From contig OX365957.1 of the NCBI GenBank assembly GCA_947247005.1, positions 14,108,817 to 14,172,816 on the forward strand: 64,000 nucleotides of DNA. Reading direction: 5' to 3'. The notes beneath the pieces are model-generated. The model had not been told where the DNA came from and did no database searches. It was given only the letters and a program-made list of their open reading frames with translations. The stretch is from Spisula solida. Taxonomy: Eukaryota; Mollusca; Bivalvia; Venerida; Mactridae. The translations under genes and the position numbers were made by a program. Shown one piece after another: positions 47,095-59,039 of the stretch (positions are counted from its first letter, which is position 1; every line of letters starts with the position of its first letter).

Positions 47095-48590
47095 TGTCCA
47101 TGCAGCAACCGCGGTTGTTGTTGGTAGATGCGATCCTGTTCTTGATGAATTAGGCATTTCGCACCCCCTGTGTCTAGGGCATACATGTTTTGGTTGAACG
47201 CAGACCTGCATTAAATGTAAGTCCCGACAAACCACGGATGTATTTCCGTGCGACAAACGCATCATTTTCAAAAATCGTCTGCTACAGACCTGCTACATCC
47301 AAACAAATCTACAGATACGGTCAGTTTTGTACTAAAACATCACTGATAAATTTGTTTTACTGATTCAAAACGTAGACATTTCTGTACCGGTCTTTAAATA
47401 TTGTTGCGGGGTTACCAAGGAAGCTAACTGCCTGACTATAGCCATACCCCCTGTAGACTAGTATCAGTTAACCATGTGGTTTTTATAGCTCAAACGTAAA
47501 CTTTGCTTTGTCCAACTTCATAATGTCATAATTTGCTAACATAACCTTATTATGATATTAATAAAACGTCAGACACATTCAATCTACTTTGGTGTTTATA
47601 TATTACTGGTATATTTATTATGACATAAACGAACTTCATTGCAAAAGGAACTCCGACTTGTGATTGCACTTCATAAGGCATCACAAACATATATTATAGT
47701 ATAATAGTCCGGAATTCACCTACGTGACAATACATTAAACAAATCGAATAAAAAGCTTAAATAGTGAAATAGAAGTTTGTGCTACCATATCAGCAAAAGA
47801 GTTAATGAAATTCAAACAGTACAATGATGTGCATTATTCCTACATTATTCTCTGTTAATAATCCAGTTCTCATAAACGTTTCAATCAAAATTTCGATTTA
47901 CGCAAGAAAATGTTTTCACCATTTTCGTTTCCATAGCAACCGCGATTGTTGTCATAATATAGATATGGAATGTTATTCACTATCGCATTACTTGTCCCTT
48001 ACAGGCCCCTCTCCACATTCTTTGTTTAATAACGACACCATGGAAGTTATTTTACTTAATCATATAATAAAGATTTCTTCACGGATGAGCATGACTGACC
48101 GAAACACTTACAGAAAAACAGATGGACACACGTATGTAGGTCAAATTAAGATCCTGATGCATGTTTATCAGTTGATGACTTATAAAATACTCTCATTTAG
48201 ATATGTTTACCCAAAATAAAGAAATTAATTCATGTTTTATGGTATAAAAATAATTATCAAATTTTCTGAAAAGTGGGTGGGGTAAATCTACCCCTTCATT
48301 TTCACATTATTTGCTTAAAAAATTGAAATAAATGGTTTATTGAAAATATTTTGCTTGTAAATTCCTTTTATTAACAACATGGTTTGATATTTTAACCAGT
48401 GTGTGTGTATAGCATTACAATACTGATAAAGTGTTATACCCAAATTTTCATGGAATAAAATTATGAAAAGTATAGTGACCTTCTTAAAATCGCTTTTTAA
48501 GGTACTTCCGCAACTTTCTGGACAGGGGATTTTTTCCAGGTAATAGTTTAGACATTAAAAAACTTAAAAATACTCAAAACAAAACTTTTG
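47095..48590. other. Intergenic, no gene seen
   Basis: No recognisable coding content; the 131-codon ORF at 47824-48219 has no domain I know. Around 48590-48640 the gcaattttgtctaggttaa block is an inverted match to 44655-44690. Confidence 0.4.
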
Positions 48591-48661
48591 CAATTTTGTC
48601 TAGGTTAAGGCCATTTTTGGGCTAGAATGACTGGCCTATTAAATGATCAAAACTTTAACTG

Positions 48662-48770
48662 CCCTATAGCCGAGTGGTTAACAGCTATGGTTTTGTGGGT
48701 CTTTAAAATATTTTGAAAATGTATACAATTTACTGCGAGTTCAAATCCCAACAATGCCTAGATTTTTTTT
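48662..48770 (+). tRNA. tRNA-like sequence with pol III boxes and T-run
   Basis: A box TAGCCGAGTGG (48667-48677) with GTTAACAGC as in Leu/Ser-type D-arms, B box GTTCAAATCCC (48739-48749), T8 at 48763-48770. The interior is long for a tRNA; acceptor pairing is poor. Confidence 0.4.
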
Positions 48771-49020
48771 AAATTTACGTAATAAAACGTAATCTACGTA
48801 TATTAATGCTTTTGCTCATTCCGTCGATTACATCCAGGCAATGAATAAACCTACGAAGCTTGAAATTTCTGCAATCGTGTTTTGTATTCAATGTACTAGT
48901 AAATGTAAAAATAACCACAGTGTATCTATATCAAGCCAGCTACTTTCCTCGCAAAGAAAAGTATGATAAAATTAATTTGTCGATATAAAAACAGAAACAC
49001 AATATTATTAAAAGCATAAC

Positions 49021-49115
49021 AAAAAAGCGTATCAGACTGGATTCGAACCTTAACTCGGATTTCACCAATGATTTATGCTGAAACCATGCATTTAACCCAC
49101 TACGCTAAGAACGCT
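49021..49115 (-). tRNA. tRNA-like sequence with pol III boxes and T-run
   Basis: On minus: AGCGT at the 5' end pairs with ACGCT at the 3' end, D-arm GCGT/ATGC around AGTGGGTTAA, B box GGTTCGAATCC (49049-49039), T6 at 49026-49021. The T-stem is only partly paired. Confidence 0.45.
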
Positions 49116-49384
49116 AATGAAATATACAATGCTAATTTGATACATAAAGCTATGGTCAAAACTGGTATAAGTAAACTAAGTACGCTGATTGGTCAATACA
49201 TACATTAACCTATTTAAAAATGGAACATTCTGGCGGTTTTGACAGATATCTTTGAATCGACAGTAGTTCGATTTCGAGCATTGAGCCGTGACTGCACTTT
49301 TAAGGTTTTAACCACTAATCGATATAGGTTGGTATAGTTTTTACCAGTACGATAAGTAATACAATTAAGGCCAAATATTTCATG

Positions 49385-49477
49385 TGTCTGGATGGTCGTG
49401 ACGGTAAAGCGCTTGATACATTGTAAAATACATTTTGTCCGACCAGGGCGAGTTCGAATCCCACCAAAATAGTTTTT
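49385..49477 (+). tRNA. tRNA-like sequence with pol III boxes and T-run
   Basis: A-box region TGGTCGTGACGGTAAAGCG, B box AGTTCGAATCCC (49451-49462), T5 at 49473-49477. Stems incomplete. Confidence 0.4.
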
Positions 49478-49797
49478 CATTCTATTATATTTTTTTAATG
49501 CACACAACTTGTAAAAGCCGTGTAATACTAGTATATGTGACACACCATATCTGTAACATGTATACTTTAGAATGTTATGAAGGCTTATCACCCGAATATA
49601 GGATGTCAGTAAGCTCGAAATACACCAACGATCGAAATGAGTGAAAATGATAAATATATTGAATCGACGCATTTATTATATATAATAAATGGATAAATTA
49701 AAAAATATAAACAAAATCTTTAACTTATAATAACGTCTTTATTTTCTGCGGATAACATAAACTTATAATCTCGTCAAATAATATAAAACAATGAATT

Positions 49798-49880
49798 AAA
49801 AAAATGAGCGAATCCGGGATTCGAACCACCGACTTCTGGGTTAGAAATTCTGAACGTAGCCGACTGCACTAAACAGTAAT
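49798..49880 (-). tRNA. tRNA-like sequence with pol III boxes and T-run
   Basis: On minus: TAGTGCAGTCGGCTACG resembles a Met-type D-arm, B box GGTTCGAATCCC (49827-49816), then T7 at 49804-49798. Confidence 0.45.
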
Positions 49881-49978
49881 CTGATTTAATACAGATATCT
49901 GTAAGAATTATATCATTAAAAATGCGCTCCGAACGTAATAAATGATAGACTACCCGCCAAAATGGACTAGTCGGATAG

Positions 49979-50060
49979 GTCATGGCTCAGTGCATTCAAA
50001 GTCAAACGAGAACTGTTATAAACATAAACTTGTCTGTCTGGGTTCGATATCAAATTATGT
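49979..50060 (+). tRNA. Weak tRNA-like sequence
   Basis: TGGCTCAGTGCATTC as a possible A box and GGTTCGATATC (near 50041) as a possible B box. No T-run follows. The weakest member of the cluster. Confidence 0.25.
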
Positions 50061-50082
50061 TTAAAGCGCATTCCATACATCA

Positions 50083-50162
50083 AAGGCGCTGTAGGGTAGT
50101 AGATAAACACACACTTCCTACAAGTTTCAAAAGTTGTAGGTTCGATCCCCACACGTTTTTTT
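50083..50162 (+). tRNA. tRNA-like sequence with pol III boxes and T-run
   Basis: GCTGTAGGGTAGTAGATAAA as A-box region, B box GGTTCGATCCC (50139-50149) within a T-arm with four of five pairs (GTAGG/CCCAC), T7 at 50156-50162. Confidence 0.45.
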
Positions 50163-50439
50163 ATTACATGTATCCATGTTATTAAGTCTTATATTGTTTT
50201 ACTGCTTTAATGAATCCATACTTCAAATGATAAATTTCTTATGTTGAAGTGGGTATATAATATAATTGTATGATTACTGTACTGTAGATAAAAATGAAAT
50301 AATTGAAAAGATACAACTTCGTTACTTGATAACACACAAATAAATCTACATACCTTACTATGTGTATCTTATTATTATATTAGTTACAAATACAAAATAA
50401 GGTTCTTGTACAAAAGATAAAAAACTTTAAAATTCATGT

Positions 50440-50525
50440 AACTTGAATGGGTGTCGAACCAGTGGCTAGATTGAACAAATCTCAACAAAATCACTGTGCT
50501 TAATCACTAGACTAACGAGACGATG
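50440..50525 (-). tRNA. tRNA-like sequence, class II-like
   Basis: On minus: TAGTCTAGTGATTAAGCAC D-arm region, B box GGTTCGACACCC (50460-50449). Between them AGATT/AATCT can form a small hairpin like the long variable arm of Ser/Leu tRNAs. The nearest clear T-run is about 20 bases beyond. Confidence 0.4.
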
Positions 50526-50859
50526 TGAAAAACTGGTTTTCAAGTATTATACTATTGATCGACAGCATCTCTGTTATTGTATAAAACATAGTCCCCTCCC
50601 CCTATTCTTTAGAATGGGATAGTTCCCTCATTAGTATTACTTAGTGACCCGACAACAGTTACATATGCATGGTGTTAATAAACTTTTCAAATAAAGACAG
50701 TGTATACTACATGACAAGGTCTTACAGTCACTACTGTTCTAACATGTACCCTATTACTACCACCACCTACAAAGGATATCGGGATGGTCGGTCAAGGGTT
50801 GGCCTAAGGCTCGAACCCAACACATGGTTAAAACTGACCTGTAACAACTCTATGCTTTC

Positions 50860-52440
50860 ATGGTGTAGGTCCAGTTAGACCTACTTTGCATGCTTGCATG
50901 TTGCAGGTCCAGTAAGACATTGTTGCAGGTCCAGTAAGACCTACATTCTATGCTTGCATTTGTAGGTTCAAATAGACCTACGTTCAATGCTTGCATGTTG
51001 TAGGTCAAGAGTTCAGCGCTTGACCAGAGACATGCATCAAATGTTTGCTGAAGTAGGGCAGGCATGCAGGGCTCTACCATAGACCTACATTGCTCAATCA
51101 AGTTCAAACCTTACTAGAGGTCAAATTTACAGGGCTGAACCTTAAACTTGCTAGAGGTTGCTCAATCTTAGACCTACATTGAAAGCTTGCTAGAAAAGGT
51201 CCAGAGTGCAGTGCTCAGTCTTAGATTTGCATTCAAAGCTTGTTAGAGTGCAGTGCTCAATCTTATACCTACGTTGAAAGCTTGCTAGAAAAGGTCCAAC
51301 ATGCAGTGCTCAATCTAAGACCTACATTCAAAGCTTACTAGAAAAGGTCCAGAGTACAGAGCTCAATCTTAGACCTACATTGAAAGCTTGCTAGTAAAGG
51401 TCCAGAGTGCAGAGCTCAATCTTGGACCTACATTGAACGTTTGCTAGAAAAGGTCCAGAGTGCACTGCTCAGTCTTAGATTTGCGTTAAAAGCTTGCTAG
51501 AGTGTAGTGTTCAATCTCGTACAGTACTTATGTTGAATGTTTGCTAGAAAAGGTCGAGAGTGCAGTGCTCAATCTTAGGCCTACGTTTAAAGCTTGCTAG
51601 AGAATGTCCAAAGTGTAGTACCTAATCCTAGACCTAAATTCCAAGCTTGCTAGAAAATATCCAGAGTGTAGTACTTAGTCTTAGACCTACATTCCAAACT
51701 TGCTAGAGAATGTCAAGAGTGCAGTGCTGTAGTCTAAGACCTACGTTCCAAGCTTGCTAGGGAATTTCAGAGTGCAGTGCTGTAGTGTTAGACCTACGTT
51801 CAAAGCTTGCTAGAGAAGGTCTAGAGTGCAATGCTCAATCTTAGACCTTCGTTCCAAGTTTGTTAAAGAAAGTCCAGAGTGTAGTGCTCTACCTTAGATT
51901 TACATTCCAAGCTTGCTAGAGAATTTCAGAGTATAGTGCTCAGCCTTCGACCTACATTCAAAGCTTGCTAGAGAAGGTCCAGAGTGCAGTGCTCAATCTT
52001 AGATCTACGTTCCAAGCTTGCTAGAGAATTTCAGAGTGCAGTGCTTAACTTTTGAATTGCGTTAAAAATGCTTACTGGGGTAGATACGGCATGCCGTGGA
52101 CAATTGTAGACCTGCATTATATGCTTACTGGAGTTGGCCAAGAATACAGTGTTCAAGCTAATATATTTAGACCTTCATTCCATGCAAACTGGAGGTCAAG
52201 ATTGTATTGCTACACATTATAACTGAGTTCAATGCTAGCCAAAGTATGTTGACACTGCAGGGCTGGACCTTTTACCTTAGTTAAATGCAAGCAAGAGTAG
52301 GACCAGGATGCAGTCCTCAATCTTAGGCCTGCGTTCAATTGCTTGCATAGTAGGCCCAGTGCGCAGCACTCGACCTAAGACCTGTCTTCAATGTAAGCCG
52401 GAATATGTTCAAGTGTAGAGTTCAGTCTTGACTTGTAATC
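50860..52440 (+). repeat. ~55-60 bp tandem array
   Basis: Degenerate units of the form cttagacctacattcaaagc, ttgctagaaaaggtccagag and tgcagtgctcaat, well ordered from about 51060 to 52080 and increasingly divergent at both edges. Not coding. Confidence 0.9.
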
Positions 52441-52494
52441 AATTCTCTCTGCAATTGGTACAGAGCTTAATCACAAACATGAGTTGACTTGTTT

Positions 52495-52715
52495 TTGTGT
52501 GGCATACGCTACACAATGATATTACCACTTTTCAGCTTACAACCGATTCAACGACTATATGCCAGAAAATAGTCTTCCGCATATAAATAGTTCTATGATT
52601 GGAACAATATTACAAGCATGCTGCACAGGTTACACATATCATTTAACCTGATTTGTTTTCATTGTCTACATTTATTTATATTAAGACCAACAATTATATC
52701 AGACGTTTATTATTA
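52495..52715 (+). repeat. Dispersed repeat (partner 22956-23175)
   Basis: Same ordered blocks as the partner, same strand, with scattered substitutions and a short inserted stretch near 52560. Confidence 0.8.
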
Positions 52716-52807
52716 TCAGTACTCAGAGCAGGGCCTGGTCTTAAAGACTTCTTTTTACTGCTGGTTGGTATAGGTGCAGCTTTGTGGGCTCAATTTTACA
52801 TCTCAAG

Positions 52808-52898
52808 GGCTCAGTGCAAACAGTTGTAACTACATATTATTATGCAGTAACAACTAACTACATATAATTATGTAGTTACAACTGTTTCGCACTGAGCC
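52808..52898. repeat. Compact hairpin with ~29 bp arms
   Basis: ggctcagtgcaaacagttgt and aactacata (52808-52836) are inverse to tatgtagtt and acaactgtttcgcactgagc (52869-52898). Confidence 0.85.
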
Positions 52899-52899
52899 G

Positions 52900-53980
52900 T
52901 TGATTCTGCATTCAACGATTGGCAGTTTACCTAAGATCAGTGTACATTATACGTTTGACATTTGTAAGTTAGTAGTAAGTACATGTGTACATGGAGTAGG
53001 TGCCGGCATTAGACCTCTATTTATGCTATAATCATAAACATAATTTGATTTAATACCTCATATATTTAAATTGGAAGTTCCCGCAAAATGTTAGAAAAAC
53101 AATCATATTGCAGTGTAAAAACCACTTTTAAATAACTTTCTTAATTGCAATAATAAATTTAGCATTCACTTTTTTCAAAATATACATATTTTATTCTAGT
53201 CACACAAAGAAATGTGTAATCTTTTCTAATCCTAAAAACTCTAACAAGTGAAGGCTTTTTCTACCAGCCGTGATTGTGAATGACCTTGATCTTGCTGAGC
53301 TGTGTTGGCAGTAAATGACCATTTGATTAAGTATCATGGAGATATGGATTTCATTCAAGATTCAATATTCCAGATACAGTCAACTCTATAATATCTACAT
53401 AACTTATATCATAAGGTCTCTGGCTGGGGGATCAGGTGGCAATTGCCAACAGCGGTCAACCCGGAAATATCTATATCATGTACAGTATGGCAACAATGGG
53501 CTGGAACTCATGCATATCATGTTCATTATCTGTTGTTGAAAGTTCAGGGATAAAACTGTTTCATTATACTCCAAATCTTGTCATGAACGGTATACCTTAA
53601 CTTCCTGTAACATTGTATAAGTGACTTTACTGAAAACAGTTTTATAAGTTTAACTACAAAGCAGTATTATGAATTATCTGTGCAAAATAAGCACAGTCCA
53701 TTGTAAAGCATAACTTTCCTTGGCTATGCTACTTGTAATTGTTACATTCAAAGAGTTTATGTGCTCTTCATGAAATACTTTATCCAACTAGAAATATTTT
53801 TAATTGTTAGTGTGATGCATGTTTATAGGGTACCGTGTACTTTATTTAACTTTCTAATTAAATTCCTTTCCTAGTGCATTTCATTCAAATTCAAAATTTC
53901 ACTGTAAAACCAAAATGTGTGTGCATGTATATCTTTTTCTTGAAAGCACAACTTCTCATAGAGAGAAATCCAGAAACACA
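52900..53980. other. Intergenic, no gene seen
   Basis: No recognisable coding sequence or repeat. Confidence 0.45.
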
Positions 53981-53983
53981 AAT

Positions 53984-54347
53984 CTGACCCTAATGTCCAT
54001 TTCAATTCACCTGGGGAAGGGTTCTAGTAATCTGATAGGGCTATTAAAAGCCAATCTAAAGAAGTAATTTGTAACTCTCTGACATGCCGTTTCATTCTGA
54101 TTTTACGCTAATCATTATCCCTCGATTAAAAATTCTGGGGAAAATTGAAATATCGGACCTCTTGGTAGGACTGGATTAAGGATTCGCTCTGGAAAGTCTA
54201 TACACTGTAATGATTGCTGTGAAATTATAATGACATGGAATACCCTTGAGAGTTCTCTCAGTTCCTTTAGATTGGCCTTTAATAGTCCTATCAAATAACT
54301 AGCACCTTTATCCAGTTGAATTGAACATATTTTGGTCAGAATTGTGC
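53984..54347. repeat. Fold-back element with ~85 bp arms
   Basis: Left arm has ttcaattcacctgg, atctgatagggctattaaa and gccaatctaaa; the right arm carries the inverse (tttagattggcctttaatag, tccagttgaattgaa). The middle is non-coding. Confidence 0.75.
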
Positions 54348-54357
54348 CATTCTGTCT

Positions 54358-54571
54358 GGCATACTATAAAACCTGGGCTGGGTCTGTGGGCTGGGCCCAT
54401 GGGCTGGGCTCGTGGGCTGGGCATATGGGTTGGGCTCTTTAGACATGACCTCAATTGTTTACATCTTTCAGCAGATGAACTTCTATAAAAAGTTCAAATA
54501 AACAATTATAAGTTCAGATGAGGATAGCAGTTGGATAACCCCATAATTATAATTCCCAGTGAGATTCAATT
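54358..54571 (-). repeat. Inverted copy of the 37843-38082 repeat
   Basis: Starts tggcatactataaaacc, contains gggctgggc units and ends with agtgagattc, the reverse complement of the other copy. Confidence 0.85.
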
Positions 54572-55187
54572 TTATTGAATGATAGAAAGCAGTTGCAGTC
54601 TAATAACTGGTGGAAAGAAGAGAATGAGGAAATGTATGCTTTATAGCAATTTAATACTTTTAAGTCTATTCATGTATGCATATTGAAATATGATTTACCT
54701 TTCAAAATATCAAGAAAGTTATGTTTGATACACTTTTTCATTTTTTTTATATTTTGAGTCCAACGACTTACCAAAATGGCGCAAATGATCATTATATCTT
54801 TTTAGCTAAACTTTTTGAAGAATGCTGGGAGCTATTGCAGTAGTCAGCATTGCATATGATGAAACTTACTATCATGTACATAATTATCTCTGTAGCCTCT
54901 GTAATTTATGGATTTGACTAGGTGTATCTGAGTCTAGGGGTATCAGACAGAAAAGTTACATAACTCTTGGTTAAATTTATACATTTTTAGCATATTAAGC
55001 CAGGTCCGAAAACTTAAGCAAGCTCCCAAAATCAATTTATCACACAGAGTCTAAGTGTAGGAGTTTATCATATCATCTGCCAGTAAACCATGTCTCATGG
55101 GAATTGTAGTAATAGTGTTCTGTTATCCTTAACTGACCTTTTAATTGCAGAACTGAACTTTTTATAGCCAAGTGTCCCTGAAAAATG

Positions 55188-55265
55188 TAAATAATTAAGG
55201 TCATATCTTCTGAACCCAGCCCATGAGCCCAGCCCACGGGCCCAGCCCAGGTTTTATAGTATGCC
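55188..55265 (+). repeat. Partial third copy of the cccagcccacggg repeat
   Basis: taattaaggtcatatcttct, two to three agcccacgggccc units and ggttttatagtatgcca. Confidence 0.75.
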
Positions 55266-55939
55266 ATTCTGTCTAATACATTTCTTCAAGAGTGAAAGGT
55301 ATGAAACATGTGGTCAGTACTATTTCTAGAATAGCCCGAAATTAATGTTAGAATACTGGTCCCACAACACTGGTCCAAAAGATTTATGGGATATAAACAG
55401 CGATACAGATTATTTGCTTAAACTGATAAGCCCTAGCTTTGCAGACTGACCACATACACTCCTATTTCTGATGTGATAGCACACAACTAAGTGTGTAATA
55501 CTGTGTTTGGGTTTCGCAAAATAGTGAGATGTACCTGTAATAAGAAGTGGTCACTTCTTTCATAATTAAGCTCATTGGGAAATTTGAAAAGCAAACTTAT
55601 TATAGGTATGTACAAAATGTTTTCCTGAATTAATTGTTAATATCGTTGTTGTAACAGAAAACTGAGCGTACGTGAATTGACATTATTTTAAGATTCTTGA
55701 GTCTGAGAGCTAGTTGATTTCCAACTACTCTTAAAACAGTGCTGTTCTGGGACCGTATTCAATATACAATGTACATCTAAACTGCAAGATCAATCTTAAA
55801 TTTACTATTTTTCCGATAAAATTAAGTCTTTACTGTAAGATTATCCTAGGTCCTAATATGTAAGGTTATATGTGTATTGGATATCATTCTTATTCTAAGA
55901 ATACGAGTTAGATATTTCTAAGACATAAGGAAGCTCGCT

Positions 55940-57370
55940 ATATATGACATGCCTCCCTTTCAAAACATAATCTATTTTGCACTTAATTACCTCAACCGCC
56001 CGAGCTGGATTCTAAATATGATTTTGACAACTACTCGTTGATACCTTTAATTTGATATATGACATGCCTACCTTCCAAAAATTACCTATTTTGCACTTAC
56101 TGACCCTGCCCGACTCCCGAGCTGGGTTTTAAATATGAATTTTGACAACTACTTGTTGATACCTTTAATTCCATATTTGACATGCCTACCTTCCAAAAAT
56201 TATCTATTTTGGTACTAAATGACCCCGCCCAACCACTGCGCTGGGATATTAATGCATTTGTTGACAATTACTCTTCAATACGTTCCATTTGATATAATTA
56301 TGATATGCCTACCGTCCAAATATTATATATTAAAGTACTAAATGACCTCCGCCCGACACCAGGGCTGGGTTATATAAACGATTTTGACAACTACTCATCG
56401 ATACCTTCAATTTGATATATGACACGCCTACCTTCCAAAAATAATCTATTTTGTCACTTAATGACCCACCCGACTCCCGGACTGGGATCTTAATGTGATT
56501 TTTGACAATTACTCTTCGAAACCTTTCATTTGATATATGACACGCCTCAACCACCCCGAGCTAGATTCTAAATACGATATTGACAACTACGCATTGATAC
56601 CTTTAATTTGATATATGACACGCCTACCTTCCAAAAATAATCTATTTCTGCACATAATGACCCCGCCCGACCCCCAGGCTAGGTTCTAAATACGATTTTT
56701 TGACAACTACTCGTCGATACCTTTAGTTTGGTATATGACACGCCTACCTTTTGAAAAGTATCTATTTTGGGACTTTATGATTCCAGCCCGACCCACCGGC
56801 TGGGATCTTAACACAATTTTTGACAATTACTCGTCGATACCTTTCATTTCATATAATTATGACAAGCCTACCTTCCAAAAATACATAATGACCCCGCCCG
56901 ACCCCCATGCTAGATTCTAAATACGATTTTTTGACAACTACTCGTCGATACCTTTGATTTGATATATAAAACGCCTTCCATTTGAAAAGTATCTATTTTG
57001 GGACTTTATGACTCCCGCCCGACCCCCTGGCCGGGTTCTTAACGCAATTTTTGACAATTACTCGTCAGTACCTTTCATTTCATATATGACACGCCTACCT
57101 TCCTAAAATAATATTTTTGCACTTAATGAACCCGCCCGACCCCTGGCTTGGTTCTAAATACGATTGTTGACAATTACTCGTCGATACCTTTAATTTCATA
57201 TATGACACGCCTACCTTCCAAAAATAATATTTTTGCACTTAATGACCCCGCCCGACCCCGGGCTGGGTTCTAAATACGATTTGTTGACCATAACTCGTCG
57301 ATACCTTTATTTTCATATATTACACGTTTACCTTCCAAAAATAATATGCTTTGCACTTAATGACCCCGCC
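55940..57370 (+). repeat. ~120-bp satellite, about 12 units
   Basis: Unit blocks: ctcgtcgatacctttaattt, gatatatgacacgcctacct, tccaaaaataatctattttg, cacttaatgaccccgcccga and ctgggttctaaatacga. Unit starts are spaced about 114-124 bases, with one deleted unit near 56546. The array ends exactly where palindrome array 2 begins. Confidence 0.9.
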
Positions 57371-58850
57371 TTTTATTGATAGCTGAAAAGTATTCTCCTG
57401 GAGAAAGCAGAACATTCTGCTTTTCGAGAAAGCAGAACATTCTTCCTTTTACATTTAGCAAATACTCAGCTTTTTGAGATAGCAGAATATTCTGCCTTTC
57501 ATTGATAGCTGAATTTTCTGGAGAAAGCAGAATATTCTGCTTAATATAACGCCTTTGATAGATAGCACAACATTTTGCCTTTGGAAAAGCAGAGCATTCT
57601 GCCTTCTGAGAAAGCAGAATATTCTGCCTTTTATAGTTAGCAGAATATTCTGCCATTCGAGAAAGCAGAACATTCTGCCTTTCGGGAAAGCAGAACATTC
57701 TGCCTTTTATAGTTAGCAAATAATCAGCTTTTTGAGATAGCAGAATATTCTGCCTTTCATTGATAGCTGAGTTTTCTCGAGAAAGCAAAATATTCTGCTT
57801 AATATTATGCCTTTGATAGATAGCAGAACATTCTGCCTTTTAAAAAGCAGAACATTCTGCCTTTTATAGTTAGCAGAATATTCTGCCTTTCGAGAAAGCA
57901 GAACATTCTGCCTTTCATAGTTAGCAGAGCATTCTGCCTCCAGAGAAAGCAGAATATTCTGCCTTTTATAGTTAGCAGAATATTCTGCCTTTCGAGAAAG
58001 CAGAACGTTCTGCCTTTCGAGAAAGCAGAACATTCTGCCTTTTATAGTTAGCAAATAATCAATTTTTTGAAATAGCAGAATATTCTGCCTTTCATTGATA
58101 GCTGAATTTTCTGGAGAAAGCAGAATATTCTGCTTAATATTATGCCTTTGATAGATAGCAGAACATTCTGCCTTTCGAAAAGCAGAGCATTCTGCCTCCA
58201 GAGAAAGCAGAATATTCTGCCTATTAAAGTTAATAGTTAGCAGAATATTCTGCCTTTCGAGAAAGCAGAACATTCTGCCTTTCAAGAAGCAAAACATTCT
58301 GCCTTTCGAGAAAGCAAAACATTCTGCCTTTTATAGTTAGCAAATAATCAGCTTTTTGAGATAGCAGAATATTCTGCCTTTCATTGATAGCTGAGTTTTC
58401 TCGAGAAAGCAAAATATTCTGCATAATATTATGCCTTTGATAGATAGCAGAACATTCTGCCTTTCAAAAAGCAGAACATTCTGCCTTTTATAGTTAGCAG
58501 AATATTCTGCCTCCAGAGAAAGCAGAACATTCTGCCTTTCATAGTTAGCAGAGCATTCTGCCTCCGGACAAAGCAGAATATTCTGCCTTTTATAGTTAGC
58601 AGAATATTCTGCCTTTCGAGAAAGCAGAACGTTCTGCCTTTTGAGAAAGCAGAACATTCTGCCTTTTATAGTTAGCAAATAATCAGCTTTTTGAGATAGC
58701 AGAATATTCTGCCTTTCATTGATAGCTGAATTTTCTGGAGAAAGCAGAATATTCTGCTAAATATTATGCCTTTGATAGATAGCAGAACATTCTGCCTTTC
58801 GAAAAGCAGTAGATTCTGCATCCTGCCTAAAATATTCTGCTAATTTTGTC
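57371..58850 (-). repeat. GCAGAATRTTCTGC palindrome array 2 (inverted relative to array 1)
   Basis: Same monomers and same higher-order blocks as 32445-34520, on the opposite strand. By hand count there are about 45 palindromes and five to six higher-order units (gaattttctggagaaagcag near 57510, 58105 and 58728; gagttttctcgagaaagc near 57769 and 58391). ORFs up to 194 codons are artefacts of the repeat. It joins the 120-bp satellite at its left edge with no spacer. Confidence 0.95.
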
Positions 58851-59039
58851 CCCCCACAAAAAGGACATCTGGATTTTCCTTTTCTTTTCTGGACAGCCTT
58901 TATAGAATTTGCATATTTTTAACGGAATCGCATAAGCACTATGGTTAAACGAATATCTTGTTATTATAGTAACTGTTCAATAAAATTAACTCACCATATT
59001 TTAGATATTCATGTCCTTATTCTCAATGTTATACTGTTG

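Noticed and set aside
49214..49672. 152-codon minus ORF
   Set aside because: It runs through a tRNA-like unit on the opposite strand, and its sequence has no recognisable domain; likely chance.
49967..50152. Minus ORF beginning MGIEPTTFET
   Set aside because: This is the antisense reading of a tRNA B box and T-arm (50083-50162), a well-known false ORF signature.
57357..58678. Minus-strand ORFs up to 194 codons in the second array
   Set aside because: Same cause as in array 1; the peptide is the same repeat text in shifting frames.
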